DNA of 31,982 nt from JAUNKE01 sp041853585 (GCA_041853585.1 JBGZSM010000035.1:1-31982), one strand, 5' to 3'; counted from the stretch's first letter, positions 1 to 7,596 are shown. The notes: generated by a model from the letters alone, not told the origin. Program-made: numbers and translations.

Positions 1-28
1 AAAGGCTCAGCCTTTATACCTGATTGGA

Positions 29-57
29 TTGTGCAGAAGCACAACGAATTTTTTATA
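29..57 (+). terminator. Rho-independent terminator of an upstream gene outside the window
   Basis: A perfect 6-bp stem TTGTGC/GCACAA (29-34 and 39-44) closes an AGAA tetraloop, and a run of six T follows at 49-54. Another short inverted repeat, AAAGGC-TCA-GCCTTT, lies at 1-15. The T-run gives plus-strand direction, so this ends a gene lying left of the window. Confidence 0.7.
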
Positions 58-981
58 TCATAAAGGAAAGTTCCATATTAAATTAAAACTTTTCGTTATT
101 TCCCATTATTTAAGTGGATGTTTCTTGGTTTTTGTAAAAGATTGTTGCGATTTCGAGTGCAACCGATTTTATTTATGTATCTTCCGTCCGTAAAAATGAA
201 ATGAGCCGCAATAAGCTCCGTACAATATCTGTAGATTTATTGGATGTAAAATAAATAGAGAAGACAGAAGAAGATTTTTTCAAAAGATTCCTTTCAACAG
301 CTCGAAATTTTTACAGTTGAACAATTCAACTCTTTATTCAATTATAAAAACTGAGTTTCACGATTTATAAAACATATTAAAATGATAGGATATCGTTATA
401 GTAACACAACTTGTATCATTTGACAAATTTCTTGGATTATTTCTAAAAAACGCTTTTCCGAAAAAAAGTTTTTATCTAAAAGAATTGATTTTACGATACT
501 AAATTCCAAATACTTTTTTAAATGAATAGTTTTTTGTTCAAAAAGGAATTTTGATTTTTGAAATTTTGTTTGCGTTATAAAAATTTATTTTTGCATTATG
601 AGATTTGGAATTTTTGAGATTAAATATTATTTATCTATTTGAAAAAATGCGCAAGACAGCTTCAAATCCTATTTTTATATTTCTATGAAAAATAATTTCT
701 TTCTATCCCATTTTTTCAATCGTTTATTCCGATCACGCTTTTTCTTTTTGCAAACATAAACTAAATTTCGTATCAATTTATTTGTATGTGTATTTTATCC
801 TTGTTTTTCTTTGTGTCCGCGAATCGTGAATTTGAATCTCTTGACAAAGTTCAAATTTTTTAAGTAAAAAGTCTTGATTTTCTTCTCTTTATCCGAATTG
901 GGAAGCGGTTGCGCATGTGCTTGATTGAAAGGAGAGAATAATTGTTCCTTGGGATGGGATAAAATCGAAAAGGTTGAGAAG
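58..981. other. AT-rich intergenic region without a recognisable gene
   Basis: No reading frame here has a plausible ribosome binding site and a protein-like composition. The only compact structure noted is a perfect dyad AGTTGAA-CAA-TTCAACT at 315-331. A TTGACA hexamer at 420-425 with TAAAAA 18 bases downstream is promoter-like, but no gene follows it. The stretch is rich in A and T runs and may be decayed coding sequence or spacer. Confidence 0.5.
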
Positions 982-1013
982 AAAAAAATCCTCTGTTTTT
1001 CAACAAAGGATTT
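982..1013 (-). terminator. Rho-independent terminator of the tRNA-Ser transcript
   Basis: Read on the minus strand, AAATCCT (complement of 1007-1013) pairs with AGGATTT (complement of 986-992). After one mismatch further pairs extend the stem, and a run of T follows at 982-988. It lies 5 bases beyond the CCA end of the tRNA, as expected for its terminator. Confidence 0.75.
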
Positions 1014-1017
1014 CAGA

Positions 1018-1106
1018 TGGCGGAGACGGTGGGATTCGAACCCACGTGCCTCGAAAGGCAACTCGATTTCGAGTCGAGCTCGTTATGACCACTTCGATAC
1101 GTCTCC
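1018..1106 (-). tRNA. tRNA-Ser (anticodon CGA), CCA encoded
   Basis: The acceptor arms GGAGACG and CGTCTCC pair at the two ends. The T-arm carries the standard GGTTCGAATCC core. The anticodon arm CTCGA-CTCGAAA-TCGAG gives a 7-base loop with anticodon CGA, which reads serine UCG codons. A long variable arm of the form TGCCT-TTCG-AGGCA confirms the class II serine type. A discriminator G and genomic CCA follow the acceptor stem. The tRNA is 60 bases downstream of the Cys-rich gene on the same strand with no clear promoter between, so the two may share a transcript (inference). Confidence 0.95.
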
Positions 1107-1165
1107 ATATTTGTTTTTGATAGGAAGGACGCGAGAGAGTGTTGACGCTCCCGGCGTCCGATGAA

Positions 1166-1417
1166 TTATTTTGGGCTGTTCTCCTCCGCTTTTGCTCGCG
1201 CGGCCTTTCGGAATCGCTCGATGACTTTTTCGTAATTCGCTTCGATATGAGGGAAGACACAATTACTGCAATCTTTGATTCCGTTGTCCAAGATGCGAAA
1301 ATTCCCGCCACAATCGGTTAGGTACAAAGGACAGTAGCAGAAAAGACAATTCATATTTTCCAAGTTGTGACATGGATAGTATTCACAACTTCGGTTTTCG
1401 AAATATTTGTAGCTCAT
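1166..1417 (-). CDS. Cysteine-rich small domain protein (putative metal-binding)
   Basis: This is an 83-residue protein with eight cysteines at residues 11, 16, 24, 27, 29, 36, 50 and 53, including a CLFCYC cluster and a CSNC pair. The spacing fits the 'cysteine-rich small domain' family (PF04071-like), presumed to bind a metal and of unknown function. The last 20 residues form a charged helix. There is no signal peptide or membrane segment, so it is probably cytoplasmic. The start is fixed by TTGGAGG five bases upstream of the ATG. A promoter with TATAAT lies about 45 bases upstream. It precedes tRNA-Ser on the same strand. Which metal it binds, and any partner, cannot be told from the sequence. 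Confidence 0.85.
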   Translation of the reverse strand: MSYKYFENRSCEYYPCHNLENMNCLFCYCPLYLTDCGGNFRILDNGIKDCSNCVFPHIEANYEKVIERFRKAARAKAEENSPK

Positions 1418-1447
1418 AATGCCTCCAAACCTATCAATAAAACCGTT

Positions 1448-1490
1448 AATACCTAATACCTATTATATAATGTCGGCGGATGAAGTGCAA
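1448..1490 (-). promoter_or_regulatory. Promoter of the Cys-rich protein gene, with a tandem repeat at the start site
   Basis: On the minus strand, TTGCAC (1485-1490) and TATAAT (1462-1467) are separated by 17 bases. A perfect tandem 7-mer (AATACCT twice on the plus strand, 1448-1461) sits just downstream of the -10 box, over the expected transcription start. It could be an operator, but no regulator is indicated. Confidence 0.5.
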
Positions 1491-1695
1491 CATAAAGTTA
1501 TCAAATAATAAAAGTTGCGCCGGAGATTTTAAAAATCAAATGCAAAATCTCGATTGCTTTTCAAAATAAAAATCCGATTTTAAATTTGCGATTCACTTTT
1601 CATTTTTCAAATTCATTTTTCCGAATCAATTTTGGATTTATGATTTACGATTTCGATTTGAAAAACAAAAACCCGTTGAAAAATTAAAAATGCCT

Positions 1696-2427
1696 TTATG
1701 ATTCCTTCTTCGGAGTAAAATTCAATTTCGTAAAGCTTTTGTCGAGCCAGGTCGTCATCGTCTGCAAATGTTCTTCCGTGTGGAAAAAATGCTCGCCGCT
1801 TGGAATAATTTCGACATCGGCATGAAATTTCTTTGCAAAATCAAGAATGGTATCCATATCACAAGTTTCGTCCGATTCGCCGTAGAGAATATGAGTCGGA
1901 CTCTGCCAAAGCTCAACAGGGTGGGAGAGTACATATAAATAAAAATCCCAATTCAGTTTTTCTCCACTCGGCGCAAGTATCGTATGCTCTTTTTTAAGCA
2001 TTTCTTCATCAATTTGATATTTGGCAAAAAGATTGCTCATCAAACGAGACATATCGACAACCGGTGCAACAAACCAGGCTTGTTTGAAAATCTCTTTTTC
2101 AAAAGCCAATAAAGAAAGATAGGCGCCCAGACTGTTGGCAAACAGCGAGATATGATTCCAATACCGCCCGGCATAATTTAGAATCGTTTGAAATTCCTCG
2201 ATGCAAATCGGAAGCTCAATTGAAGAATCTTCCTTGCGCTCGCCATGCTCCGGCAAATCAAAGCTCAGAACCTGAAATCCTTTGTCGGTTGCCCAAGCGG
2301 CAAAGCTGCGAATCAGCTGAGTTTTTTTATTTCCCCAGTAGCCATGTACCGCAATTACCAAGTGGGGAGAAGAATCTCCCCACAGGATGGCCGGAATATG
2401 AGCAATGCTTAGTTGCTGCTGTTTCAT
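1696..2427 (-). CDS. Alpha/beta hydrolase, probable serine esterase/lipase-like
   Basis: A 243-residue alpha/beta-hydrolase-fold protein. Visible landmarks are the oxyanion-region motif VHGYWG near the N-terminus, a nucleophile elbow ANSLGAY in which Ala replaces the first Gly of the usual GxSxG, an acid-residue motif YGESDE, and the final His in SGEHFFH. The Ser-Asp-His triad therefore appears complete. There is no signal peptide, so it is probably cytoplasmic. An ATG four codons further upstream is also possible, but TGGAGA sits 7 bases before the second ATG, which I chose. It is the last gene of a three-gene minus-strand operon, 17 bases after the GNAT gene. The substrate cannot be deduced. 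Confidence 0.85.
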   Translation of the reverse strand: MKQQQLSIAHIPAILWGDSSPHLVIAVHGYWGNKKTQLIRSFAAWATDKGFQVLSFDLPEHGERKEDSSIELPICIEEFQTILNYAGRYWNHISLFANSLGAYLSLLAFEKEIFKQAWFVAPVVDMSRLMSNLFAKYQIDEEMLKKEHTILAPSGEKLNWDFYLYVLSHPVELWQSPTHILYGESDETCDMDTILDFAKKFHADVEIIPSGEHFFHTEEHLQTMTTWLDKSFTKLNFTPKKES

Positions 2428-2444
2428 AAATGTCTCCATTCAGA

Positions 2445-2906
2445 TTAAAATTTTTTGCTTAAAATATATTGTAGACTCTCGGAAGTTTCATCCTGTTTTT
2501 CGGCATGATGATTCTCCAAAAAATTTCGGCACGCTCGATTTTTACATGAAATCGAAAAGCAAAGAGGAGTGCCGTCGGGAATATGCTGTTTCAAAATTCG
2601 CAGCATCACCTCGGCAATTTCATCATATGCCTCCGATTTGTTTGGATGAATAAACAGATTGCAATCGGCGAGCTGTCTTTCCTCATCGTAATTGCAGCTG
2701 CACAATCCGATGAGCACATTGCTCTCTTTGCAGGCGATGACGCGACCGAACTGCATGCAGTCCAAAAGCTCCTGCTCGATTGTTTTTTTGTTTTGCGGAC
2801 AAAATGATGAACTATGCTCCGGTTTTGCATTCAAAAAAGATACGAACTCTACCAAATCTTCCATTTTGAAAGGCTTTGGATTTTCTTTCAAACAAAATAA
2901 TTTCAT
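2445..2906 (-). CDS. GNAT-family N-acetyltransferase (divergent)
   Basis: A 153-residue protein with a GNAT-like layout: an N-terminal helical part, central strands (GRVIACKESNVLIGLCSCNY), a beta strand ADCNLFIHP, helix, then a C-terminal NRACRNFLENH segment resembling the late GNAT helix. The canonical acetyl-CoA loop (Q/RxxGxG/A) is not obvious, so acetyltransferase function is a fold-level guess. Cysteines are frequent (nine). AGGAGGG lies directly before the ATG. It sits 63 bases after the methyltransferase and 17 bases before the hydrolase in one operon. A non-enzymatic GNAT-like fold is the main alternative. Confidence 0.65.
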   Translation of the reverse strand: MKLFCLKENPKPFKMEDLVEFVSFLNAKPEHSSSFCPQNKKTIEQELLDCMQFGRVIACKESNVLIGLCSCNYDEERQLADCNLFIHPNKSEAYDEIAEVMLRILKQHIPDGTPLCFSISCKNRACRNFLENHHAEKQDETSESLQYILSKKF

Positions 2907-2969
2907 AGCTCCCTCCTGTAAAGTCCACGAGATTCCATGGCTTAAACTCGATTCAAAACGGATTACAAT

Positions 2970-3587
2970 CTATGACGGTTTTTTGGCGATGATGCACAAA
3001 TAGCCTTTTTTCTCCTCGCGATAAATCTTAATATTTTCAAAGCCCGCCTGAATAAGCAAATTGCTCAACTCATCGGCTTCAAAAATCCTCATTCCTGAAA
3101 TCATATTTTCCCATTTGAGATTTTTGTCATTTCGGGCGGAAAGCTCATTGCAAATTAAAAAATGTCCTCCTTTTTTGAGCACGCGAAAAATCTCGCCGAA
3201 TGCTTTTTGAATCGGATTCCAAAAGTAGATGGTTTCAAATGCGCTTACATAATCAAATTCGCCGTCTGTAAAAGGTAGAGCGAGCACATCGCCCTGCGAG
3301 ACTTCGCAACGATTTTCCGAAATGGCTTTTTTGTTATGCTTTTGAGAAGCCTGTACGCTGACCTCGGAATAGTCAATGCCGAAAATTTTTCCCTGCGGGC
3401 ATTTTGCCAGCCAAGTAGCCAGATTGGCACCGCCGCCGCAACCGACATCCAGCACCCTGCCGCCGATTGGCGGCTGGATTTGAGAAAATCCCCACTTTGC
3501 CATTTGACCATGCCCCATATTCATCATTTTAACCAATAATTTTCCTGCAAATCCAATTGGTTTCCTTGTGTTTTGTAAAAATCCCAT
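2970..3587 (-). CDS. Class I SAM-dependent methyltransferase
   Basis: A 205-residue methyltransferase of the UbiE/Methyltransf_11 type. Motif I is clear in RVLDVGCGGGANL (about residues 45-57). The acidic end of strand 2 is in IFGIDYSE, a motif-II-like DVLALPF lies around residues 100-106, and a later motif is FRVLKKGGHFL. The N-terminal segment with repeated Met and Gly (KMMNMGHGQMAKWGF) is common in related enzymes. It probably methylates a small molecule, but the substrate cannot be read from the sequence. AGGAGG lies 7 bases upstream of the ATG. It is the first gene of the operon with the GNAT and hydrolase genes, behind a good promoter. Confidence 0.9.
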   Translation of the reverse strand: MGFLQNTRKPIGFAGKLLVKMMNMGHGQMAKWGFSQIQPPIGGRVLDVGCGGGANLATWLAKCPQGKIFGIDYSEVSVQASQKHNKKAISENRCEVSQGDVLALPFTDGEFDYVSAFETIYFWNPIQKAFGEIFRVLKKGGHFLICNELSARNDKNLKWENMISGMRIFEADELSNLLIQAGFENIKIYREEKKGYLCIIAKKPS

Positions 3588-3629
3588 CGAATCCTCCTAT
3601 GGTGATTTCCAAAAACATAACCTACCTTT

Positions 3630-3658
3630 ATAATAGCGAATATAATCGAAGTTTGCAA
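3630..3658 (-). promoter_or_regulatory. Promoter of the methyltransferase-GNAT-hydrolase operon
   Basis: Minus-strand hexamers TTGCAA (3653-3658) and TATTAT (3630-3635) are 17 bases apart. The ribosome binding site and start codon follow about 40 bases downstream. Confidence 0.6.
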
Positions 3659-3819
3659 GATTGGAAATGAGATTGCGAATGCGTTTTGCTTTGGAAATAG
3701 ACAGCGGCTAATCTTTTGACGGCAGCGCAGAAAATCTTTCGGATTTTATACAAAGGGAAATCAAAAATTGCATGCGGACAAAATGAGAAGCGTTTCAATC
3801 TCAAGTTGCTTGGAATATG

Positions 3820-3848
3820 CTGACAAGTGAAGTGCTTTATGGTAGTAT
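3820..3848 (+). promoter_or_regulatory. Promoter of the MscS-like channel gene
   Basis: CTGACA (3820-3825) and TAGTAT (3843-3848) are spaced by 17 bases. An overlapping TATTAT begins at 3846. The leader to the ATG is about 25 bases. Confidence 0.55.
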
Positions 3849-3880
3849 TATAAGAAAAGTATCGTTTGAAGGAGATGAAA

Positions 3881-4747
3881 ATGGATTCCATCGTAACTTT
3901 TATGCAAGAAAATCCCTGGGCACGCAAAGTTCTGATTACGGTATTGTGTTTCGTATTGGCGTTTATGATCATCAATGCCATCAACCGAACGCTGTTCAAA
4001 AGAATTTCAGACACGAACAGAGTCTATCGTACCAGAAAAGCTACCTATTATATCGTCAGTTTCATTTATATTATCTCAATGTTTTTTGTATGGGTCGATA
4101 CGCCTGGCTCACTGACCACCTACATCGGTCTTTTGTCCGCCGGTATCGCGATTGCGCTGAAGGATATTTTTTCCAATATCGCCGCATGGCTTTTCATTTT
4201 GCTCAAGCGCCCTTTTTCCGTCGGTGACCGAATTTTAATCAACGGCAAGCGGGGCGATGTCATCGATGTGCGCTTGTTCCAATTCTCGCTGATTGAGCTG
4301 AGCGAGCCGGAGGATGGTGAGCAGAGCACCGGACGGATGGTGGATATTCCGAATCACTATGTATTTTTGCACCCGATTGTAAACTATGTCAAAGGCTTTC
4401 GCTATATATGGAATGAAATCAAAGTGGAGATTACTTTTGAGAGCAACTGGCAAAAGGCGAAAAAAGAATTCGAGCGAATCGTGGACAAACATACGCTGCA
4501 TTTTACCGACAAGGCGGAGCAGGCAATCAAGGAAGCGGCTCGCAAGTATATGATTTATTATAAAAATTTTACACCCATCGTCTATACCGATGTGCGTCCG
4601 AGCGGCGTTTTGTTGACGCTCCGCTATCTGTGTGCGCCAAAGGCGAAACGACAGACGGTCAACGATATCTGGGAAGATATTTTGCGAGTGATTGCGATGA
4701 ACGATGATATCGACTTGGCGTATCCGACCAAACGAATCGTGCAATAG
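3881..4747 (+). CDS. Small-conductance mechanosensitive channel, MscS family
   Basis: A 288-residue membrane protein. Two N-terminal hydrophobic segments (about residues 17-34 and 53-71) precede a pore-lining third helix with small residues, YIGLLSAGIAIALKDIFSN, which is typical of MscS. The signature of the following beta domain is KRPFSVGDRILI. The C-terminal part is soluble. MscS channels release solutes when membrane tension rises during osmotic downshock. The ATG chosen has AAGGAG with a 6-base spacer; earlier in-frame TTG and ATG codons overlap that ribosome binding site and are less likely. It is divergent from the methyltransferase operon and is followed by a hairpin at 4751-4768. Confidence 0.9.
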   Translation: MDSIVTFMQENPWARKVLITVLCFVLAFMIINAINRTLFKRISDTNRVYRTRKATYYIVSFIYIISMFFVWVDTPGSLTTYIGLLSAGIAIALKDIFSNIAAWLFILLKRPFSVGDRILINGKRGDVIDVRLFQFSLIELSEPEDGEQSTGRMVDIPNHYVFLHPIVNYVKGFRYIWNEIKVEITFESNWQKAKKEFERIVDKHTLHFTDKAEQAIKEAARKYMIYYKNFTPIVYTDVRPSGVLLTLRYLCAPKAKRQTVNDIWEDILRVIAMNDDIDLAYPTKRIVQ

Positions 4748-4750
4748 GAA

Positions 4751-4768
4751 TCCGATTTTTGAATCGGA
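4751..4768 (+). other. Hairpin just after the MscS gene
   Basis: TCCGATT-TTTG-AATCGGA forms a perfect 7-bp stem with a 4-base loop, starting 3 bases after the stop codon. No T-run follows, so it may protect the 3' end rather than terminate. Confidence 0.45.
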
Positions 4769-4891
4769 AGGCGTTATAACATTCGATTTGCATAGGTCAC
4801 ACTTTGTCGAAGATACAGAACGATAAAACTTCTGTCCGTTCGGATACTCGGGCAGAAACTATAATCGACTGAATAAGGAGAAGTTTTCGCT

Positions 4892-5080
4892 ATGTTCTTC
4901 GACTTCTTTAAGATGAACGAAATATCAGCCTCGCTGAAAGAAAAAACAACCTCTTACTGCGCTGAAAGAGGCTGTTTTTTATACGACTTTAATTCAATTC
5001 CGGAGAATGTTGCCGGATTTTCTATAACCATCGATACGATTGATGTATCTTTTAATGAAATCAAAAAGGCTGGCATTTGA
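4892..5080 (+). CDS. Possible 62-residue small protein or leader ORF
   Basis: The ATG has AAGGAG 11 bases upstream and a TATAAT hexamer at 4860-4865. The predicted peptide begins with a Phe-rich stretch (MFFDFF) and resembles no family I know. A strong terminator-like hairpin lies inside the frame at 4945-4980, and a second plus-strand terminator follows at 5125-5160. A coding ORF spanning an efficient terminator is unlikely unless the terminator is regulated. The frame may therefore be a leader peptide, a real small gene, or chance. Confidence 0.25.
   Translation: MFFDFFKMNEISASLKEKTTSYCAERGCFLYDFNSIPENVAGFSITIDTIDVSFNEIKKAGI
4945..4980 (+). terminator. Rho-independent terminator or attenuator
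   Basis: AACA-A-CCTCTT (4945-4955) pairs with AAGAGG-C-TGTT with one internal mismatch, and a T-run ends at 4980. It is about 200 bases beyond the MscS stop codon, so it could end that transcript. Confidence 0.65.
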
Positions 5081-5124
5081 ATAAAATTCGAAACCTCACT
5101 CGCTTCATCATTTTGTTTTCGCTC

Positions 5125-5160
5125 GATTTATGGAATTTCGTATCATAAATCTATTTTTTA
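5125..5160 (+). terminator. Plus-strand terminator between convergent genes
   Basis: GATTTATG (5125-5132) pairs perfectly with CATAAATC (5144-5151), and six T follow at 5154-5159. It overlaps the last codons of the minus-strand acetyltransferase gene and would stop plus-strand transcription coming from the MscS side. Confidence 0.55.
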
Positions 5161-5630
5161 CCCATCTTCTCCAATGTGTCGCCGGCAATACGAAATACCG
5201 TCCACTCGTCCATCGGGATCGCGCCCATCGATTTGTAAAAGTCGATGCTCGGCTTGTTCCAATCCAGCACCCACCATTCCAAACGACCGCAGCCGCGCTC
5301 AACGGCGATTTCGCCGAGCTTTTCCAGCAAAGCCTTGCCATAGCCTTTGCCGCGAAACTCCGGAAGCACAAACAAATCTTCCAAATAGACTCCGGCTCTT
5401 CCCAAGAAGGTTGAGAAGTTGTGAAAGAATAATGCAAAGCCCACTTCTTTTCCGTTTTCCAAAGCAAATATGACTTCCGCCTTTTGTCTTTCAAAAAGCC
5501 ACTCGTCCAAAATTTCCTCCGTAGCGACAACCTCATGCAACAATTTTTCGTAATCAGCCAGATCCTTAATGAATTTTAAAATAAGCGGCACATCGGCACT
5601 CTCGGCAAAACGAAATTCAACTTTACTCAT
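5151..5630 (-). CDS. GNAT acetyltransferase of the spermidine/spermine N1-acetyltransferase (SSAT) type
   Basis: A 159-residue protein closely following the diamine acetyltransferase pattern: FRFAESADVPLILKFIKDLA at the N-terminus, YLEDLFVLPEFRGKGYGKALL with the acetyl-CoA binding loop RGKGYG, then VLDWNKPSIDFYKSMGA. The same blocks, such as LEDFFV, RGFGIGS and WNEPSINFYK, occur in human SAT1. The family transfers acetyl from acetyl-CoA to polyamines or other primary amines, and the actual acceptor here is unproven. No good ribosome binding site precedes its ATG. Instead a 23-codon ORF with a strong site overlaps the start by 8 bases (see 5623-5694), so translation is probably coupled. It is likely transcribed alone from the promoter at 5715-5743. 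Confidence 0.92.
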   Translation of the reverse strand: MSKVEFRFAESADVPLILKFIKDLADYEKLLHEVVATEEILDEWLFERQKAEVIFALENGKEVGFALFFHNFSTFLGRAGVYLEDLFVLPEFRGKGYGKALLEKLGEIAVERGCGRLEWWVLDWNKPSIDFYKSMGAIPMDEWTVFRIAGDTLEKMGKK

Positions 5631-5694
5631 AAAAATTTTTCAGCATCGCAAAACAAAAAATCCGTTCCTGATTAGGCATCTTTGATAAGCGCAT
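5623..5694 (-). CDS. 23-residue upstream ORF coupled to the acetyltransferase gene
   Basis: The minus-strand ORF starts at an ATG preceded by AAGGAGGC, a near-perfect ribosome binding site. It encodes a 23-residue peptide starting MRLSKMPNQER and ends with TAA overlapping the acetyltransferase ATG in another frame (TATGAGTAA). The downstream gene itself has no Shine-Dalgarno sequence. The layout fits a leader peptide used for translational coupling or for sensing a metabolite. The peptide has no recognisable family, and the claim rests on the arrangement alone. Confidence 0.55.
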   Translation of the reverse strand: MRLSKMPNQERIFCFAMLKNFYE

Positions 5695-5714
5695 GCTGCC
5701 TCCTTTCTATTTTT

Positions 5715-5743
5715 ATTGTAAATTGTTTAATAAGAATTGTAAA
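5715..5743 (-). promoter_or_regulatory. Promoter of the upstream ORF and SSAT-like acetyltransferase
   Basis: Minus-strand TTTACA (5738-5743) and TACAAT (5715-5720) are separated by 17 bases. Each differs from the consensus at one position. The strong ribosome binding site of the upstream ORF follows within about 15 bases. Confidence 0.7.
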
Positions 5744-5940
5744 GAATTATCACTTTTTCGACAGAATTTTATTTTGTAAAATAAAAAAAGCTAAAATTTT
5801 AATGCTGAAAAAGCACATTATGCAAGAAATGCAAATGAAACTTGCAGGAAAATCTTGAAATTTGCGTCACAAGAAATGTCGAAGGCGATGTGAAACTGTT
5901 GCTCTAAATTGGAAAATCTTGTGTAAAACTAATTTTTCGT

Positions 5941-5972
5941 TTGACATCGGATGGCTTTTAGAGTAGTATAAA
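5941..5972 (+). promoter_or_regulatory. Promoter of the ATP synthase operon
   Basis: A perfect TTGACA (5941-5946) is followed after 17 bases by TAGTAT (5964-5969). An overlapping TATAAA lies at 5967-5972. The first gene of the operon starts at 6000 with GAGGAAAG just upstream. Confidence 0.7.
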
Positions 5973-5999
5973 AGATATAGATTTGAATGAGGAAAGATA

Positions 6000-6413
6000 A
6001 TGAGAAAGAATAAGAATAACAGAAAATTGAATTTTGAAATCGGCAAAGGTTTAGCTTTACTGACACAACTCAGCATTTCTTTTCTTGTTCCGCTTTTTTT
6101 AAGTATATGGGCTACACAAGAATTGGCAAAGCGATGGCAATTAGGCAGCGGCTTTGTCATTTTTGGTATTTTGCTCGGAGTATCGGTCGGTGCATCTTCC
6201 GCCTACAATATGATTGCGGGGGCGTACGGACTTTCCAAGAAAAAGAAAAATGCTGCGCCCAAACCGCAACGCTCGATTTTTGAAGTGGATGATTTTTTAA
6301 GAAAAGACCATCCGAAGAATGATAAAAAATCAGATGATGATAAAAAGCTATATAATAAGGAAGCGATACAAAAAAATGATGCGGAAATATCGGGCGAAAA
6401 GGAGAAAAAATGA
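6000..6413 (+). CDS. atpZ: AtpZ/AtpI-family small membrane protein of the ATP synthase operon
   Basis: A 137-residue protein with a basic Asn/Lys-rich start, two membrane helices (about residues 23-40 and 50-72) and a long charged cytoplasmic tail rich in Lys and Asp. The first helix region TQLSISFLVPLFLSIW and the GVSVGASSAYNMI segment fit the ATPase_gene1/AtpZ family (PF09527), encoded at the head of many F-ATPase operons. In related systems these proteins are linked to Mg2+ or Ca2+ transport or to rotor assembly. The long Lys/Asp tail (residues 75-137) is longer than usual. Its stop overlaps the atpI start by four bases (ATGA), implying coupled translation. Confidence 0.8.
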   Translation: MRKNKNNRKLNFEIGKGLALLTQLSISFLVPLFLSIWATQELAKRWQLGSGFVIFGILLGVSVGASSAYNMIAGAYGLSKKKKNAAPKPQRSIFEVDDFLRKDHPKNDKKSDDDKKLYNKEAIQKNDAEISGEKEKK

Positions 6414-6778
6414 CGCATTCAGATATACGAGTTCGAGTGATTTCCTATGCGGCTTTACTTTCGATTATCACATTGGGCATCGGCATCTTTTTTGTGCAGA
6501 ATGATTGGGCATTTGTCAAAGGTTTGCTCCTAGGATTTTCGATATCGGTGCTGATGTTCCTGCAAACGGCAAAGACCGTTGAAAAGGCTGTGATGCTTTC
6601 ACCGGGCGATGCACAAAAATTGATGACCTCCCGATATTTTGTTCGCATGCTCATCTATGGAGCGGTTTTGGTGCTTTCGGCAAAGGTACCGAACATCAAC
6701 ATTTTGGCGACGACTTTGGGACTCGTGAGTATTCGATTTGCAATCTTGGTGATGACGATATTAAACAAATTGGGATAA
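6410..6778 (+). CDS. atpI: ATP synthase protein I
   Basis: A 122-residue, very hydrophobic protein with four predicted membrane helices (about residues 9-28, 32-50, 74-92 and 97-118). Position, size and topology fit the ATP synthase subunit I family (PF03899). AtpI is not part of the final enzyme but helps assemble the c-ring, especially in sodium-type synthases such as that of Acetobacterium woodii. It overlaps atpZ by 4 bases. A gap of 107 bases before atpB contains a short hairpin (AAGGC-AAT-GCCTT), perhaps a processing point or internal regulatory site. Confidence 0.85.
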   Translation: MTHSDIRVRVISYAALLSIITLGIGIFFVQNDWAFVKGLLLGFSISVLMFLQTAKTVEKAVMLSPGDAQKLMTSRYFVRMLIYGAVLVLSAKVPNINILATTLGLVSIRFAILVMTILNKLG

Positions 6779-6885
6779 AAAATTATATTTTAGTTATCTC
6801 TCACAACTTTTAGTCGATAGAATAAAAGATGTGTTTGAATAAAAAGGCAATGCCTTGACAAATTTTTAAAGAAAGGAGATCAACT

Positions 6886-7596
6886 ATGGAGTTTGGAGCA
6901 AAAGTTGTTTATACTTTCAGCGAAGACATTCCACTCATCGGCGGTTTTCGTTTAACGGAGACACTTGTGGTAATGTGGGGAATTTCATTATTTCTGATTA
7001 TCGGCTCTTATTTGCTGACAAGAAATTTCCAAAAAGTACCCAAAGGTGTTCAGAATGCGGTGGAAGTGTTGGTCGGTGCAATTTATAATCTGACAGCTTC
7101 AACCATGGGAGAGGACAAAATTGGATTTGCACCCTATATCGGAACAATTATTTTGTTCATTGCATGTTCCAATTTATCAGGTCTGTTTGCGCTACGGCCG
7201 CCGACAGCCGATTTGAACACTACGCTCTCTCTTTCATTAATGACCTTTTTTCTAATCCATGGAAGCGGTATCCGCAAAAAAGGACTTGGAAAATACCTCA
7301 AAGGATTTTCGGAGCCGTTCGTTTTGCTGACACCAATCAATGTGATTGGAGAACTTGCAACACCGATTTCATTGTCATTCCGTCTTTTCGGAAATCTCGT
7401 GGGTGGTTTGATTATCATGTCGCTGGTCTATATAGCGCTGGGTAATCTTTCGGCAATGATTGGTATCAATATTCCGATTTTACAAGTTGGAATACCCGTT
7501 ATTTTGCATGGTTACTTTGATTTATTCTCAGGACTGTTGCAGACATTTATTTTCACCATGCTTTCGATGATATTCATCTCAGGAGCAATGGATTGA
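6886..7596 (+). CDS. atpB: F-type ATP synthase subunit a
   Basis: A 236-residue integral membrane protein of five to six helices, the stator half-channel of the Fo motor. The essential arginine lies in SFRLFGNLVGG, the match to Arg210 of E. coli, next to the conserved Asn. ATPINVIGE- and GYFDLFSGLLQTFIF-type segments, also typical of subunit a, are present. AAAGGAGAT lies 7 bases before the ATG. It works with the c-ring encoded next. Length and motifs are normal and no frameshift is seen. Ion specificity is judged from subunit c. Confidence 0.97.
   Translation: MEFGAKVVYTFSEDIPLIGGFRLTETLVVMWGISLFLIIGSYLLTRNFQKVPKGVQNAVEVLVGAIYNLTASTMGEDKIGFAPYIGTIILFIACSNLSGLFALRPPTADLNTTLSLSLMTFFLIHGSGIRKKGLGKYLKGFSEPFVLLTPINVIGELATPISLSFRLFGNLVGGLIIMSLVYIALGNLSAMIGINIPILQVGIPVILHGYFDLFSGLLQTFIFTMLSMIFISGAMD

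Noticed and set aside
1..60. A T-box or other riboswitch terminator
   Set aside because: Only the final hairpins are in the window; without the upstream part a specific class cannot be claimed.
795..1311. Several 60-100 residue frames around the tRNA-Ser
   Set aside because: They run through the tRNA and its terminator and have no ribosome binding site or family resemblance.
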